A DNA stretch of 64,000 nucleotides from Vibrio sp. UBA2441 (GCA_002342685.1 DDQN01000059.1:1-64000); one strand, 5' to 3'; positions 51,973-62,266 are shown, numbered from the stretch's first letter. The notes: generated by a model not told the origin, from the letters alone. Program-made: numbers and translations.

Positions 51973-53280
51973 ATGGATTTAGCATTAACAGCAGCTCTAA
52001 TCATGTTTAGTGGCACACTGTTCTTTTTAATTATTGGTGCTCCGATAAGTATTAGTGTCGGAATATCTTCTTTTGCAGCAATGTTAGTTATTCTGCCTCT
52101 ACAAGGGGCAATAGTGACTTCTGCGCAACGAATGTTTGTTGGTTTAGATTCGTTCGCTCTATTAGCGATACCATTTTTCATCCTTGCGGGGAATATTATG
52201 AATAATGGTGGCATAGCGATAAGACTGATTAACTTTTCTAAAATTATTAGTGGTTTTTTCCCCGGCTCTTTGGCTCAAACAAACGTGGTTTCTAATATGT
52301 TGTTTGGCTCAATCAGTGGTTCAGGCGTTGCTTCAGCTGCTGCGGTTGGTGGAATTATGTCACCAATTCAGAAAAAAGAGGGGTATGATCCTGCATTTAG
52401 CACAGCCGTGAATATTGCATCCGCTCCAACGGGAATGCTTATCCCACCCAGTAATACCTTAATTGTATACGCCACTGTTGCTGGTAGTGTATCGGTTTCT
52501 GCACTGTTCTTGGGAGGATATGTCCCGGGAATATTGTGGGGCGTTGGTGTCATGATTGTTGCCGGTATAATGGCAAAACGTCGTGGCTATATTGCGAAAC
52601 AGACGATGACGCTGGCAGACTGCTGTAAAGTGACTGTGGATGCGATCCCTAGTTTGTCTTTGATTGTGATTGTAATAGGTGGCATTTTGGGTGGGGTATT
52701 TACTGCCACAGAAGCATCAGCAATTGCAGTCGTTTATGCCTTATTTTTAAGTACTTGTTATCGTTCGTTGGATTTTAGTAAATTACCTGAAATTTTTCTA
52801 AATACCGCCAAAATGACAGCAATTGTAATCTTTATGCTTGCAACCTCGTCGATAATGTCATGGGTTATGGCTTTCACTCAGATACCTGGAATGATCGCTG
52901 ATTCTTTGCTGACACTGACAGACAACCCTATTATTCTACTGCTCATCATTAACGTGGTGTTGCTGTTTGTCGGGACCTTTATGGATCCAACGCCTGCGGT
53001 ATTGATTTTCACCCCTATTTTCTTGCCTATATGCATGGATTTAGGTATGGATCCTGTGCAGTTTGGTATTTTATTAGTCTTCAACTTGTCTCTTGGTACT
53101 ATTACTCCGCCTGTTGGGCCGATATTATTTACAGGTTGTAAAGTTAGCGGTATCAGCATCGATAGTGTGATTAAAACCTTGTTGCCTTTCTTCTTTGTCA
53201 TTGTGCTGGTATTGATGTTGGTAACTTATGTTCCGGCTGTTTCTATGACGATACCTGAAATGATGGGGCTGATTAAATAG
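51973..53280 (+). CDS. dctM: TRAP transporter large permease (DctM)
   Basis: A 435-residue permease with about 12 helices, the Na+-coupled translocation subunit. Typical segments are AIPFFILAGNIMNNGGI, FGSISGSGVASAAAVGGIM, SAPTGMLIPPSNTLIVYA and SLGTITPPVGPILF. It completes the DctPQM set for uronate uptake. A short AAAGCTCC/GGAGCTTT hairpin follows the stop, before the regulator gene. Confidence 0.94.
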   Translation: MDLALTAALIMFSGTLFFLIIGAPISISVGISSFAAMLVILPLQGAIVTSAQRMFVGLDSFALLAIPFFILAGNIMNNGGIAIRLINFSKIISGFFPGSLAQTNVVSNMLFGSISGSGVASAAAVGGIMSPIQKKEGYDPAFSTAVNIASAPTGMLIPPSNTLIVYATVAGSVSVSALFLGGYVPGILWGVGVMIVAGIMAKRRGYIAKQTMTLADCCKVTVDAIPSLSLIVIVIGGILGGVFTATEASAIAVVYALFLSTCYRSLDFSKLPEIFLNTAKMTAIVIFMLATSSIMSWVMAFTQIPGMIADSLLTLTDNPIILLLIINVVLLFVGTFMDPTPAVLIFTPIFLPICMDLGMDPVQFGILLVFNLSLGTITPPVGPILFTGCKVSGISIDSVIKTLLPFFFVIVLVLMLVTYVPAVSMTIPEMMGLIK

Positions 53281-53311
53281 TCGCTTGAGAATAACCTCAG
53301 TTCGTAGTTGT

Positions 53312-53335
53312 AAAGCTCCTATTTTATGGAGCTTT
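53312..53335 (+). terminator. Possible weak terminator after dctM
   Basis: AAAGCTCC (53312-53319) pairs with GGAGCTTT (53328-53335) over 8 bp, but only GCTGTTAT follows, so termination may be partial. Confidence 0.5.
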
Positions 53336-53417
53336 GCTGTTATAAGTGACTTTATCGGTGGTAATATGTACTTAATTTATTGTTATCAATACTAGTTTTG
53401 AATGGTGAACTACCTAA

Positions 53418-54188
53418 ATGGAAAAGAGTAAAAAGACAGAGTATAGAGCGCCAGCGTTGGAAAAAGGGTTAGAAATACTGGAATTATTGGCATCAGAAGT
53501 AGACCCTTTAACGAAAAAACAGATAGCTGAAAAGCTTAACCGAAGTGTCAGCGAAATCTTTCGCATGCTCTCCGTTCTGATTGATAAACAATACATTGAA
53601 TTTGATAGTGAGTTATCAAGTTACAAGTTAACACTTAAGATGTTTGCATTGTCTAACCAACAATCACCAATTGCACAACTGCTCAAACATGCAGCTCCTT
53701 TGATGGAACAACTTTGCCATAAGATGAACCAATCATGTCATTTGAGCCGATATCAAAATGGTGAGTTAGTGGTGATTGCCCGTCACGAAAGTCCTTATAA
53801 AATGGGGTTTAGTTTGCGGGTAGGTTCCAAAATCGATATCTGTTCGTCTGGTTCAGGTGTTATTTTGCTGAGTTATAGTTCAGATAAAAATCGACAAGCG
53901 ATACTCGAAAAAACAGACGCGACGGAAGAAGAGGCTGCTCATGCGCTCGCAAGTATCGAACCGACCCTGCAGAAGGGTTACTTCGTTGGCGAGAGTCCAC
54001 AGATCTCTGGTGTGACCAACATTAGTGTGCCAATTTTTGGTGTTTCAGGTGAAATAATGGCAGCAATAACCATTCCTTTCATGACACTGGACTCGAGAAC
54101 CGTTCACCACCACATTGAAGATATTGAAAATACTCGAGAAGAGCTATTAAAAGTCGCCAGCCGGTTGAATCATAATTTAACAGCCTAA
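53418..54188 (+). CDS. IclR-family regulator, KdgR-like
   Basis: A 256-residue regulator: N-terminal winged helix-turn-helix (about 10-75; ALEKGLEILELLASE, TKKQIAEKLNRSVSEIFRML) and C-terminal IclR effector domain (about 85-250; RVGSKIDICSSGSGVILLS, ISGVTNISVPIFG). KdgR, the repressor of pectin/uronate genes, belongs to this family, and a perfect KdgR-type box lies before kduI. It probably represses this locus until a keto-deoxy sugar acid such as KDG binds. It has a 137-bp upstream spacer, so it may have its own promoter. Confidence 0.9.
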   Translation: MEKSKKTEYRAPALEKGLEILELLASEVDPLTKKQIAEKLNRSVSEIFRMLSVLIDKQYIEFDSELSSYKLTLKMFALSNQQSPIAQLLKHAAPLMEQLCHKMNQSCHLSRYQNGELVVIARHESPYKMGFSLRVGSKIDICSSGSGVILLSYSSDKNRQAILEKTDATEEEAAHALASIEPTLQKGYFVGESPQISGVTNISVPIFGVSGEIMAAITIPFMTLDSRTVHHHIEDIENTREELLKVASRLNHNLTA

Positions 54189-54217
54189 ACTTCAAGAAAA
54201 TTAACCGCCCCTGGCAG

Positions 54218-54240
54218 TACCCATACATTGGGTATTTCTT
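54218..54240 (+). terminator. Probable terminator after the IclR-family gene
   Basis: TACCCA (54219-54224) pairs with TGGGTA (54229-54234), followed by TTTCTT. The stem is short. Confidence 0.45.
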
Positions 54241-54443
54241 GGGGGGATCTATTCAAAAAGCTTTCCGATACTAACAAATAAATCATTTACCTCCATTTCT
54301 TGAACAAATCCAGATCTCTAACTAGCCTTTATTAACATAAATATAACATTTTATTCTGTGAGTGGGATTGCTTTACCGCCATCGGCTTTGGATAGGTGTG
54401 AAGTAAATTTAGGGAAGATGGGCGAGTGCCAGGGAGAGATCGA

Positions 54444-55619
54444 GTGCATCAACAACCGACTATCCGAAATTTGTTCGGCAGTACTTTATTATTGCTACTT
54501 TCAACGCCAATGCATGCTGAGACAGAACTCAATATGACTCAAGGGGTAACGGAGATCAGTGGCAAGGTTTACGATCTGCACATGCTGATCTTTTATATCT
54601 GTTGCGCCATTGCTGCTATCGTTTTTGGTGTGATGTTCTATTCGATCATTCACCACCGAAAATCAAAAGGTGCTGTTGCTGCGGATTTTCATGAAAGCAC
54701 TAAAGTCGAAATTATCTGGACCATCATTCCTATTCTTATCCTCATTTCTATGGCCATTCCGGCGACCAGAACACTGCTTGCTATGGAAGACACCACTCAG
54801 TCAGATATGACGGTCAAGATCACTGGTTCACAATGGAAATGGCACTACCGTTATTTCGAACAGGATATTGAGTTTTACAGTTTGCTGACCACCTCATCAG
54901 AGCAAATTGAAGGCGCTGAAGATAAAGGAGCCAACTATTTGCTGGAGGTGAACAACCCTTTGGTTCTGCCTATCAATCGTAAGGTTCGTTTCTTGCTCAC
55001 ATCTGACGATGTTATTCACTCTTGGTGGGTGCCAGATTTTGCAGTGAAGAAAGATACTATTCCCGGGTTTATCAACGAGGCGTGGACAAAGATCGATAAA
55101 CCAGGAGTGTATCGAGGTCAATGCGCGGAGCTTTGTGGTCGGGCGCATGGGTTTATGCCTATCGTTGTTCACGCAATGGAAGAAGACGACTACGACCAGT
55201 GGCTTATTGATAAGAAACAGCAAATTGCTGAGGAAAAGGCCCAAGCAGAGCTGGCACGCAGGAGCAGTTTAACTCTGCCAGAGTTGATGGAAACGGGAGA
55301 AAAAGTCTACAAAGAACAATGTGCAGTTTGTCATCAGGTTAATGGTTTAGGGGTTTCCAGTGTATTTCCTGCAATTAAAGCAAGCCCTGTCGCTACTGGT
55401 GAGGTTTCTATCCATATGGACACGGTACTTAATGGACGTTCTGGCACCGCTATGCAGCCTTTTGCAAATCAGTTGACCGAACAGGAACTTGCTGCGGTTA
55501 TCACTTATCAACGAAATGCATGGGGGAACGATACGGGTGATCTTGTGCAGGCATCAGATATTAGTGCGTTTAAAAATAGTGTCGGTAAAGCAGAAAAAGC
55601 ATCGGAGCAAGAGCAATGA
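54444..55619 (+). CDS. coxB: Cytochrome c oxidase subunit II with fused cytochrome c (caa3 type)
   Basis: Electron-entry subunit of the haem-copper oxidase. It has a signal peptide (LFGSTLLLLLSTPMHAE), two membrane helices (about 45-70 and 88-108) and a periplasmic cupredoxin domain with the CuA site: His in DDVIHSWWVPDF plus Cys227 and Cys231 in GQCAELCGRAHGFM. A C-terminal cytochrome c domain carries C293-AVC296-H297 and a later Met in GTAMQPFANQ. The haem domain marks a caa3-type enzyme. I prefer GTG 54444 with AGGGAGAG five bases ahead over GTG 54426. The TGA overlaps the coxA ATG. Confidence 0.93.
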   Translation: MHQQPTIRNLFGSTLLLLLSTPMHAETELNMTQGVTEISGKVYDLHMLIFYICCAIAAIVFGVMFYSIIHHRKSKGAVAADFHESTKVEIIWTIIPILILISMAIPATRTLLAMEDTTQSDMTVKITGSQWKWHYRYFEQDIEFYSLLTTSSEQIEGAEDKGANYLLEVNNPLVLPINRKVRFLLTSDDVIHSWWVPDFAVKKDTIPGFINEAWTKIDKPGVYRGQCAELCGRAHGFMPIVVHAMEEDDYDQWLIDKKQQIAEEKAQAELARRSSLTLPELMETGEKVYKEQCAVCHQVNGLGVSSVFPAIKASPVATGEVSIHMDTVLNGRSGTAMQPFANQLTEQELAAVITYQRNAWGNDTGDLVQASDISAFKNSVGKAEKASEQEQ

Positions 55620-57244
55620 AACCTTCCATAGAGAACAAGGAAAAGTTATCGGCAGCGGGCTCTGAAACAGCCGCAGGCGCGAGTGTTGAAATGGATCATC
55701 ATCCTGTAGCAACGGGGTGGAGACGCTGGGTATTTTCGACCAATCATAAAGATATTGGCACCTTATATCTGATATTTAGCCTGACGATGTTTTTCACCGG
55801 TGGCGCGATGGCCATGATCATTCGCGCTGAGCTGTTTCAGCCCGGTTTGCAGTTGGTTGATCCAGAGTTTTTTAATCAGATGACAACGGTACATGGTTTA
55901 GTGATGGTATTTGGGGCCGTCATGCCTGCGTTTACTGGCCTTGCAAACTGGATGATCCCATTAATGATCGGCGCGCCAGATATGGCGTTGCCCAGAATGA
56001 ATAATCTGAGTTTCTGGATACTGCCATTCGCCTTTTTAATATTACTCGCATCGCTTTTTACCGAGGGAGGCGGCCCTAATTTTGGCTGGACCTTCTATGC
56101 GCCTTTATCCACAACCTACTCCCCTGATAGCACGGCGTTATTTGTCTTCTCTGTTCATATCATGGGGATCAGTTCCATCATGGGGGCGATCAACGTGATC
56201 GTCACCATCTTTAATATGCGTGCTCCGGGTATGACTCTGATGAAGATGCCAATGTTCGTCTGGACCTGGTTAATTACCGCATTCTTGCTCATTGCTGTTA
56301 TGCCAGTGCTGGCTGGCGCAGTGACCATGGTATTAACGGATAAGTACTTCGGTACCAGTTTTTTTGATGCGGCAGGTGGCGGTGACCCAGTGATGTTTCA
56401 GCACATATTCTGGTTCTTCGGTCATCCAGAAGTGTACATCATGATATTGCCTTCTTTTGGTATTGTCTCTGCGATAGTTCCTGCTTTTTCAGGGAAAAAA
56501 TTGTTTGGTTATCACTCCATGGTGTATGCCACAGTGAGTATTGCCCTGCTGTCGTTTCTGGTTTGGGCTCACCATATGTTTACCACCGGCATGCCTGTTT
56601 TTGCCGAGTTATTCTTTATGTACTGCACCATGCTGATTTCGGTGCCTACTGGCGTGAAAGTCTTTAACTGGGTCGCGACCATGTGGCGCGGAGCATTAAC
56701 CTTTGAAACACCGATGCTGTTTACCATTGCCTTTATTGTGTTGTTTACCATTGGTGGTTTTTCCGGGTTAATGCTGGCGATTGTTCCGGCTGATTTTCAG
56801 TACCACGACACTTATTTCGTGGTGGCTCATTTTCATTACGTTTTGGTCTCAGGGGCGGTGTTCTCCATCATGGCGGCAGCCTACTATTGGCTTCCGAAGT
56901 GGACCGGACATATGTATGACCAAAGGCTAAGTTTGTGGCACTTCTGGACCTCCGTAATTTCGGTCAATATTCTTTTCTTCCCTATGCACTTTTTGGGTCT
57001 GGCTGGCATGCCTCGCCGCATCCCTGATTACGCTATTCAATTTGCGGATGTGAACCAGATAGTCTCTATCGGCGGCTTTGCTTTTGGTATATCTCAGCTG
57101 TTGTTTTTGTGGGTGGTGGTTAAATGCATAAAAGGCGGAGAAAAAGTACCAGCCAAACCATGGGAAAGAGCGGACGGGTTAGAATGGACGGTGCCTAGCC
57201 CTGCTCCTCATCATACTTTTGAACAACCGCCTAAGATTGACTAG
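55616..57244 (+). CDS. coxA: Cytochrome c oxidase subunit I
   Basis: A 542-residue catalytic subunit with 12 helices that binds haem a and the haem a3-CuB centre and pumps protons. The CuB ligands and proton-path Glu are in WFFGHPEVYIMILPSFG; WAHHMFTTGMP supplies the paired histidines; the haem ligands appear in HDTYFVVAHFHYVLVSG and in TTVHGLVMVFG. This is an A1-type (E-X-H-P-E-V-Y-like) aa3/caa3 oxidase. The N-terminal ~30 residues are polar. It overlaps coxB by four bases and is followed at 8 bp by ctaG. Confidence 0.97.
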   Translation: MKPSIENKEKLSAAGSETAAGASVEMDHHPVATGWRRWVFSTNHKDIGTLYLIFSLTMFFTGGAMAMIIRAELFQPGLQLVDPEFFNQMTTVHGLVMVFGAVMPAFTGLANWMIPLMIGAPDMALPRMNNLSFWILPFAFLILLASLFTEGGGPNFGWTFYAPLSTTYSPDSTALFVFSVHIMGISSIMGAINVIVTIFNMRAPGMTLMKMPMFVWTWLITAFLLIAVMPVLAGAVTMVLTDKYFGTSFFDAAGGGDPVMFQHIFWFFGHPEVYIMILPSFGIVSAIVPAFSGKKLFGYHSMVYATVSIALLSFLVWAHHMFTTGMPVFAELFFMYCTMLISVPTGVKVFNWVATMWRGALTFETPMLFTIAFIVLFTIGGFSGLMLAIVPADFQYHDTYFVVAHFHYVLVSGAVFSIMAAAYYWLPKWTGHMYDQRLSLWHFWTSVISVNILFFPMHFLGLAGMPRRIPDYAIQFADVNQIVSIGGFAFGISQLLFLWVVVKCIKGGEKVPAKPWERADGLEWTVPSPAPHHTFEQPPKID

Positions 57245-57252
57245 GTATTGAT

Positions 57253-57845
57253 ATGGACAAACAAAAAGCCAACAGAAAACTCACCATAAAATTGCTTATT
57301 GCTGTTGTGGGCATGTTTGGTTTTGGGTTTGCGCTGGTACCTTTGTACGATGTGATGTGCGATGCCTTAGGAATAAACGGTAAAACCAGCAATGTGGCAG
57401 CTATTCAGCCTCAGGGCATGCAACCCGATTACTCCCGCACGATTAAAGTTGAATTTATGGCGCATATTCCGCCAGGTATGCCATGGCAGTTTAAGCCTGT
57501 TACCAGCACACTTGAGGTTCATCCTGGTCAGGTGATCCAGACTTCATACAGAGCAAAAAATTTGGCTGCAAAAGATTTAATTGGTCAGGCGGTACCATCG
57601 GTATCTCCGGGTTTAGCTGCCAGTCACTTTAATAAAATGGAATGTTTCTGCTTTAATCGTCAACCGCTAAAAGCAGGAGAAAGTGCAGAACTGGCGCTTG
57701 TTTTCTATATTGAGCCAAATATACCCGACTCAATTCATACCTTAACACTCTCTTACACACTGTTTGATATTACTGAAAAGACGAAGGTGCCATCTTCTGC
57801 TATCGCCATGGTTAGCGATACGGGGAAAACACCAAGGAGAACGGA

Positions 57846-57849
<4 letters not shown>
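57253..57849 (+). CDS. ctaG: Cytochrome c oxidase assembly protein CtaG/Cox11
   Basis: A 198-residue copper chaperone for the CuB site of subunit I. It has one N-terminal helix (about 12-30, ending FALVPLYDVMCDALG) and a periplasmic Ig-like domain containing the copper-binding KMECFCFNRQPLKAGE (CFCF) motif. Family length is normal. It starts 8 bp after coxA and its stop overlaps coxC as ATGA. Confidence 0.95.
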
Positions 57850-58745
<896 letters not shown>

Positions 58746-58775
58746 AACACATAGGAGATAAAACAGTAAAACGAT

Positions 58776-59003
58776 TTAGTAGGGGCGATGGTTTGGTTCA
58801 ATCCAGCCAGATAATAAGGCAATGATAAGCAAGATAACGACAAGGGCGGAAATCAGAACTCGACGACCCAGAAAGTAACTCAATGGTGGTTGGTCATTCT
58901 TATCGGAAGGTGACTGTTTTACCAAGTGGAAAAGGGCTTTTACTAAATTAACTATGATGAAAAGTAATAGTAGTATCAGTGCGATTTTGAAGGCAAGTAC
59001 CAT
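58776..59003 (-). CDS. DUF2909-family twin-helix membrane protein
   Basis: A 75-residue protein with two hydrophobic helices (about 4-26 and 48-68) separated by a polar loop containing YFLGRRVLISALV, the conserved block of the DUF2909 family found in many cox clusters on the opposite strand. Its role is unknown, presumably oxidase assembly or stability. A perfect AAGGAG lies five bases before its ATG and sits inside surf1 codons 2-5. Its start codon (59001-59003) overlaps the surf1 ATG (59002-59004) on the other strand. Confidence 0.88.
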   Translation of the reverse strand: MVLAFKIALILLLLFIIVNLVKALFHLVKQSPSDKNDQPPLSYFLGRRVLISALVVILLIIALLSGWIEPNHRPY

Positions 59004-59745
59004 GAAATCTCCTTTGGCTGTAATGTTCAGCTCCGTATCCTATCGTGTTGCTGCATTATTAACTGTGGTCGTATTTATGCTGTTGGTCAACTTAGGCGTA
59101 TGGCAGTTCGGTCGTGGACAGGATAAATTGCAGATAGAGCATCAACTGGCCTCAAGAGCACAGTTGCCTTATCTGCCAATAACTGAGTTTATTGATAGTG
59201 AAATGGAGATTACTGGCTTTAATGCTAAAGCGAATATTGTTCAGGCAGAGAATAGATTGATTTTTCTGGACAATCAGGTTGACGCCTCAGGGGTCGGGTA
59301 TCTTGTCTATCAATTGGTACGCACGTTAGACAGTGAGCGCTTTTTATTGGTGGAGTTGGGATTTGTTCCGGCTGGTCCCCGGAGACATCAATTACCAGAA
59401 GTCCCGGTACGCATAGAGTCAGGCATCATTTTGGGACGGTTGTATAAACGTTCTGCAAATCCGCTGAGTTCAGACCTTATGGCAGAAAAAATGATAGGGT
59501 TGCGCATTCAAAATCTTAATTTTGAACAGCTAGAGTCGGAACTTAAGGTGGCGTTATATCCTTTTGCATTACAGCCAGACAACCTGGATAACTGGCCATT
59601 AGTACAGCCCTGGAAACCACTGCCTATGTCTTCCGCAAAGCATTTTGGGTACGCATTTCAATGGGCGGTTATGGCGATCGTCTGGCTGGTGTTAATGCTG
59701 GCACTGTTTTTTAGAAAAATGGCCACTATTCGGAGAGAGTCATGA
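59002..59745 (+). CDS. SURF1-family oxidase assembly protein
   Basis: A 247-residue inner-membrane protein with helices at both ends (about 12-35 and 215-238) around a periplasmic domain. NLGVWQFGRGQDK near the N-terminus, FLDNQVDASGVGYLVYQ and the final HFGYAFQWAVMAIVW match SURF1, which assists haem a insertion into subunit I. I chose ATG 59002, preceded by GAAGG; an upstream ATG at 58954 would lie inside the antisense DUF2909 gene. It overlaps the next gene as ATGA. Confidence 0.9.
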   Translation: MKSPLAVMFSSVSYRVAALLTVVVFMLLVNLGVWQFGRGQDKLQIEHQLASRAQLPYLPITEFIDSEMEITGFNAKANIVQAENRLIFLDNQVDASGVGYLVYQLVRTLDSERFLLVELGFVPAGPRRHQLPEVPVRIESGIILGRLYKRSANPLSSDLMAEKMIGLRIQNLNFEQLESELKVALYPFALQPDNLDNWPLVQPWKPLPMSSAKHFGYAFQWAVMAIVWLVLMLALFFRKMATIRRES

Positions 59746-60317
59746 GCATTTCTTTCTTTTCAATACCCAACGCACCGCTAACAGAGCAAACCAAAGGTCG
59801 GATTATTCTTATGTCGCTTATCCTGCTGTTTGTCTTACCTGCGTTGGCGGCGCACGTTATTTTGAGCCAAAACTGGTATCAGTCAGGGGTGACCAATAGA
59901 GGCATTTTACTGGCTCCCTCGGTTAATTATCAGAGTCTGGGTATTGAGGCTCCGGTAAAGAAAAGCTGGCATTTTGGTTATCTGGTCCCTGAAAAATGTG
60001 ATGCTATTTGCCGGCAACAGATCTTCCTTCTGGTACAAAGTCATATTGCTTTGGGGAAATATCAGCCACGAGTAACGCCAGTTTTGTATATATCACAAAA
60101 AAGTGATGTATCGGTATTAAGTGGCCAGCTGACTCAGATTTCGGTTGGCAACGCATTTACCCAGCAGGTTCTTGAATCTGAGTATCTGATTGTCGACCCT
60201 TTGGGACAACTGGTCATGAGGTACCCAGAAGCGGCCTCAGAAACAGAGTTAATCAATCAGAGTAAGGACGTTTTATTTGATTTTCGTAAGCTGTTGAAGC
60301 TGTCCAGAGTTGGCTAG
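59742..60317 (+). CDS. Sco-like/cox-cluster membrane-anchored protein with CxxxC
   Basis: A 191-residue protein with one N-terminal helix (about 20-42) and a periplasmic domain of about 145 residues. It contains C-D-A-I-C (in PEKCDAICRQQ) and a following helix, reminiscent of the Sco/thioredoxin fold whose CxxxC binds copper. The distal Sco histidine is not evident, so copper delivery is unproven. It lies between surf1 and ctaA, both oxidase maturation genes, with start/stop overlap upstream. No other Sco gene occurs in this cluster. Confidence 0.72.
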   Translation: MSISFFSIPNAPLTEQTKGRIILMSLILLFVLPALAAHVILSQNWYQSGVTNRGILLAPSVNYQSLGIEAPVKKSWHFGYLVPEKCDAICRQQIFLLVQSHIALGKYQPRVTPVLYISQKSDVSVLSGQLTQISVGNAFTQQVLESEYLIVDPLGQLVMRYPEAASETELINQSKDVLFDFRKLLKLSRVG

Positions 60318-60327
60318 GGAGGTATTA

Positions 60328-61371
60328 ATGCTGGCAGGTAAGCCGTGGTTATTATGGATGATAAAAACCAGTATTGTGCTGACCGTATGTGTAATTGTGC
60401 TGGGGGCTTATACCCGGTTATCTGATGCAGGGTTGGGCTGTCCGGACTGGCCCGGTTGTTATGGACAATTGAGTGTACCCACTACCAGTGCAGAGCTGGA
60501 TAAGGCGAGCCAGCTATATCCGCAACTTCGCGTAGAACAGGATAAAGCTTGGGCGGAGATGATTCACCGATACTTTGCCGGAAGCCTGGGGCTACTGGTC
60601 TTTGCCATTACTGCGCTGGCATTGGGTCAGCGGAATATGGGCAGGGCTCTGCCTCTGTTTTTATCATTATTGATTGTTGCTCAGGCCCTGTTAGGTATGT
60701 GGACGGTGACATTGAAACTGATGCCGCTGGTGGTGCTTGCTCACCTTTTTGGTGGTTTCACTCTGTTAAGTTTACTGGTCATACTGCACAGTAAAGTGGC
60801 ATCCATTCGACGGCATGTTTCGGCAAGTATGAATACGCGAGTACTCGGCGGACTGGCGCTTTTAGCCCTCATCGGCCAGATATTTCTGGGAGGGTGGACA
60901 TCATCAAATTATGCCGCTCTGATGTGCACCAGCTTACCGATTTGTCAGGGCGACTGGGCTTCGCACCTCGACTTTAAAAATGCTTTTTCGCTCTATCAGC
61001 CGGGACATGAAAATTATGAGTTTGGTGTGCTGGATTACGGTGGACGCATGACTATACATGTCAGTCACCGGATTGGATCTCTGGTTGCCACTGGTCTGGT
61101 ATTGCTTTTCTGCTGGCAACTTAATCAACAGCGCCAGACAATACTAACCATTCAATCATACTGGTTGGTAGTATTGGTTTTTATCCAGTTTTCGTTAGGG
61201 ATCAGTAATGTTGTTTTTCAACTTCCTATTTTCATCGCCGTGCTGCACAACCTAGGCGGTGCACTATTGCTGGCAACTCTGGTCCGAGTCAATTATCTGT
61301 TAATGGAAAAACACACAACAGACTTATTGTCACCTTATAAGCCAAAATCTATTGGGAGTTCCCATGAGTAA
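60328..61371 (+). CDS. ctaA: Haem A synthase (CtaA/Cox15)
   Basis: A 347-residue eight-helix membrane enzyme that oxidises the C8 methyl group of haem O to make haem A. Haem-binding histidines are visible in AEMIHRYFAGSLG, VVLAHLFGGF, HVSHRIGSLVATG and AVLHNLGGALLLAT. The N-terminal GAYTRLSDAGLGCPDWPGCYG is diagnostic. ATG 60328 is chosen because TAGGGAGG lies five bases before it; a TTG at 60310 is in frame but overlaps the preceding gene. It overlaps ctaB by eight bases. Confidence 0.95.
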   Translation: MLAGKPWLLWMIKTSIVLTVCVIVLGAYTRLSDAGLGCPDWPGCYGQLSVPTTSAELDKASQLYPQLRVEQDKAWAEMIHRYFAGSLGLLVFAITALALGQRNMGRALPLFLSLLIVAQALLGMWTVTLKLMPLVVLAHLFGGFTLLSLLVILHSKVASIRRHVSASMNTRVLGGLALLALIGQIFLGGWTSSNYAALMCTSLPICQGDWASHLDFKNAFSLYQPGHENYEFGVLDYGGRMTIHVSHRIGSLVATGLVLLFCWQLNQQRQTILTIQSYWLVVLVFIQFSLGISNVVFQLPIFIAVLHNLGGALLLATLVRVNYLLMEKHTTDLLSPYKPKSIGSSHE

Positions 61372-62266
61372 AACCTTATCCGCTCATAGTTCAGCAGAGC
61401 TTGAACAATCAAAATGGAAGCTTTATCTGACTTTGACTAAACCCAAAGTGGTTGCCCTTATGCTTTTGACCGCCGTTGTTGGCATGTGTCTGGCGATGCC
61501 CGGCGGGTTACCTTTACAACAAAGTTTGCTGGGCTTATTTGGTATAGGCACGATGGCCGGATCGGCGGCTGCATTTAATCATCTTATCGACCGTCGCATC
61601 GATGCCCTCATGGTTCGGACTCATAAAAGGCCACTTCCGTCTGGAGACGTCCGCTCTTTAGAGGTTTTTATATTCGCCTCTCTATTGGGGTTGGTAGGAT
61701 TTGTGGTTCTCTATTGGGGGGTCAACACATTAACTGCGTGGCTAACCTTAGTTAGCCTGTTAGGTTATGCGGTGGTTTATACCATGTATCTAAAAAGGGC
61801 AACGCCACAAAATATAGTCATAGCGGGTGTCGCTGGTGCAATGCCGCCTTTATTAGGCTGGACGGCAGTCACTGGGGAGCTTCATGGCAATGCCTGGATA
61901 CTAGTGATGATTATATTCACCTGGACTCCTCCTCACTTTTGGGCCTTAGCCATTCATCGCCGGGAAGATTACGCCAAAGCCAACATTCCCATGTTGCCAG
62001 TGACTCATGGTGTGGAATATACAAAAACCAGCATTCTGCTTTATACCGTGTTGTTGTATTTGGTCTGCATGCTGCCTGTTCTGATAGGTATGAGCGGAAT
62101 GATCTATCTGAGTTTGGCGACAGTGCTTAGCGTTGGTTTTATTTATCATGCGTGGAAGCTCAAGTTTGCCAGTCATGAAAAAAGTGCCATTGAGACGTTT
62201 AAATTCTCTATCTATCACCTGATGTTTTTGTTTGTGGCTTTGCTGGTGGATCATTATATTGGTTGA
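61364..62266 (+). CDS. ctaB: Protohaem IX farnesyltransferase (haem O synthase)
   Basis: A 300-residue UbiA-family prenyltransferase with about nine helices, making haem O for CtaA. The prenyl-diphosphate/Mg site is NHLIDRRIDALMVRTHKRPL, and the second acidic region is HRREDYAKANIPMLPVTHG. The start ATG 61364, with GGGAGT upstream, lies within the end of ctaA, so translation is coupled. It is the last gene of the cox cluster; no clear terminator follows before hutC. Confidence 0.95.
   Translation: MSKTLSAHSSAELEQSKWKLYLTLTKPKVVALMLLTAVVGMCLAMPGGLPLQQSLLGLFGIGTMAGSAAAFNHLIDRRIDALMVRTHKRPLPSGDVRSLEVFIFASLLGLVGFVVLYWGVNTLTAWLTLVSLLGYAVVYTMYLKRATPQNIVIAGVAGAMPPLLGWTAVTGELHGNAWILVMIIFTWTPPHFWALAIHRREDYAKANIPMLPVTHGVEYTKTSILLYTVLLYLVCMLPVLIGMSGMIYLSLATVLSVGFIYHAWKLKFASHEKSAIETFKFSIYHLMFLFVALLVDHYIG

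Noticed and set aside
58954..59001. Upstream ATG for surf1 at 58954
   Set aside because: It would add residues coded within the antisense DUF2909 gene; the ATG at 59002 has a suitable GAAGG site and gives the normal SURF1 N-terminus.
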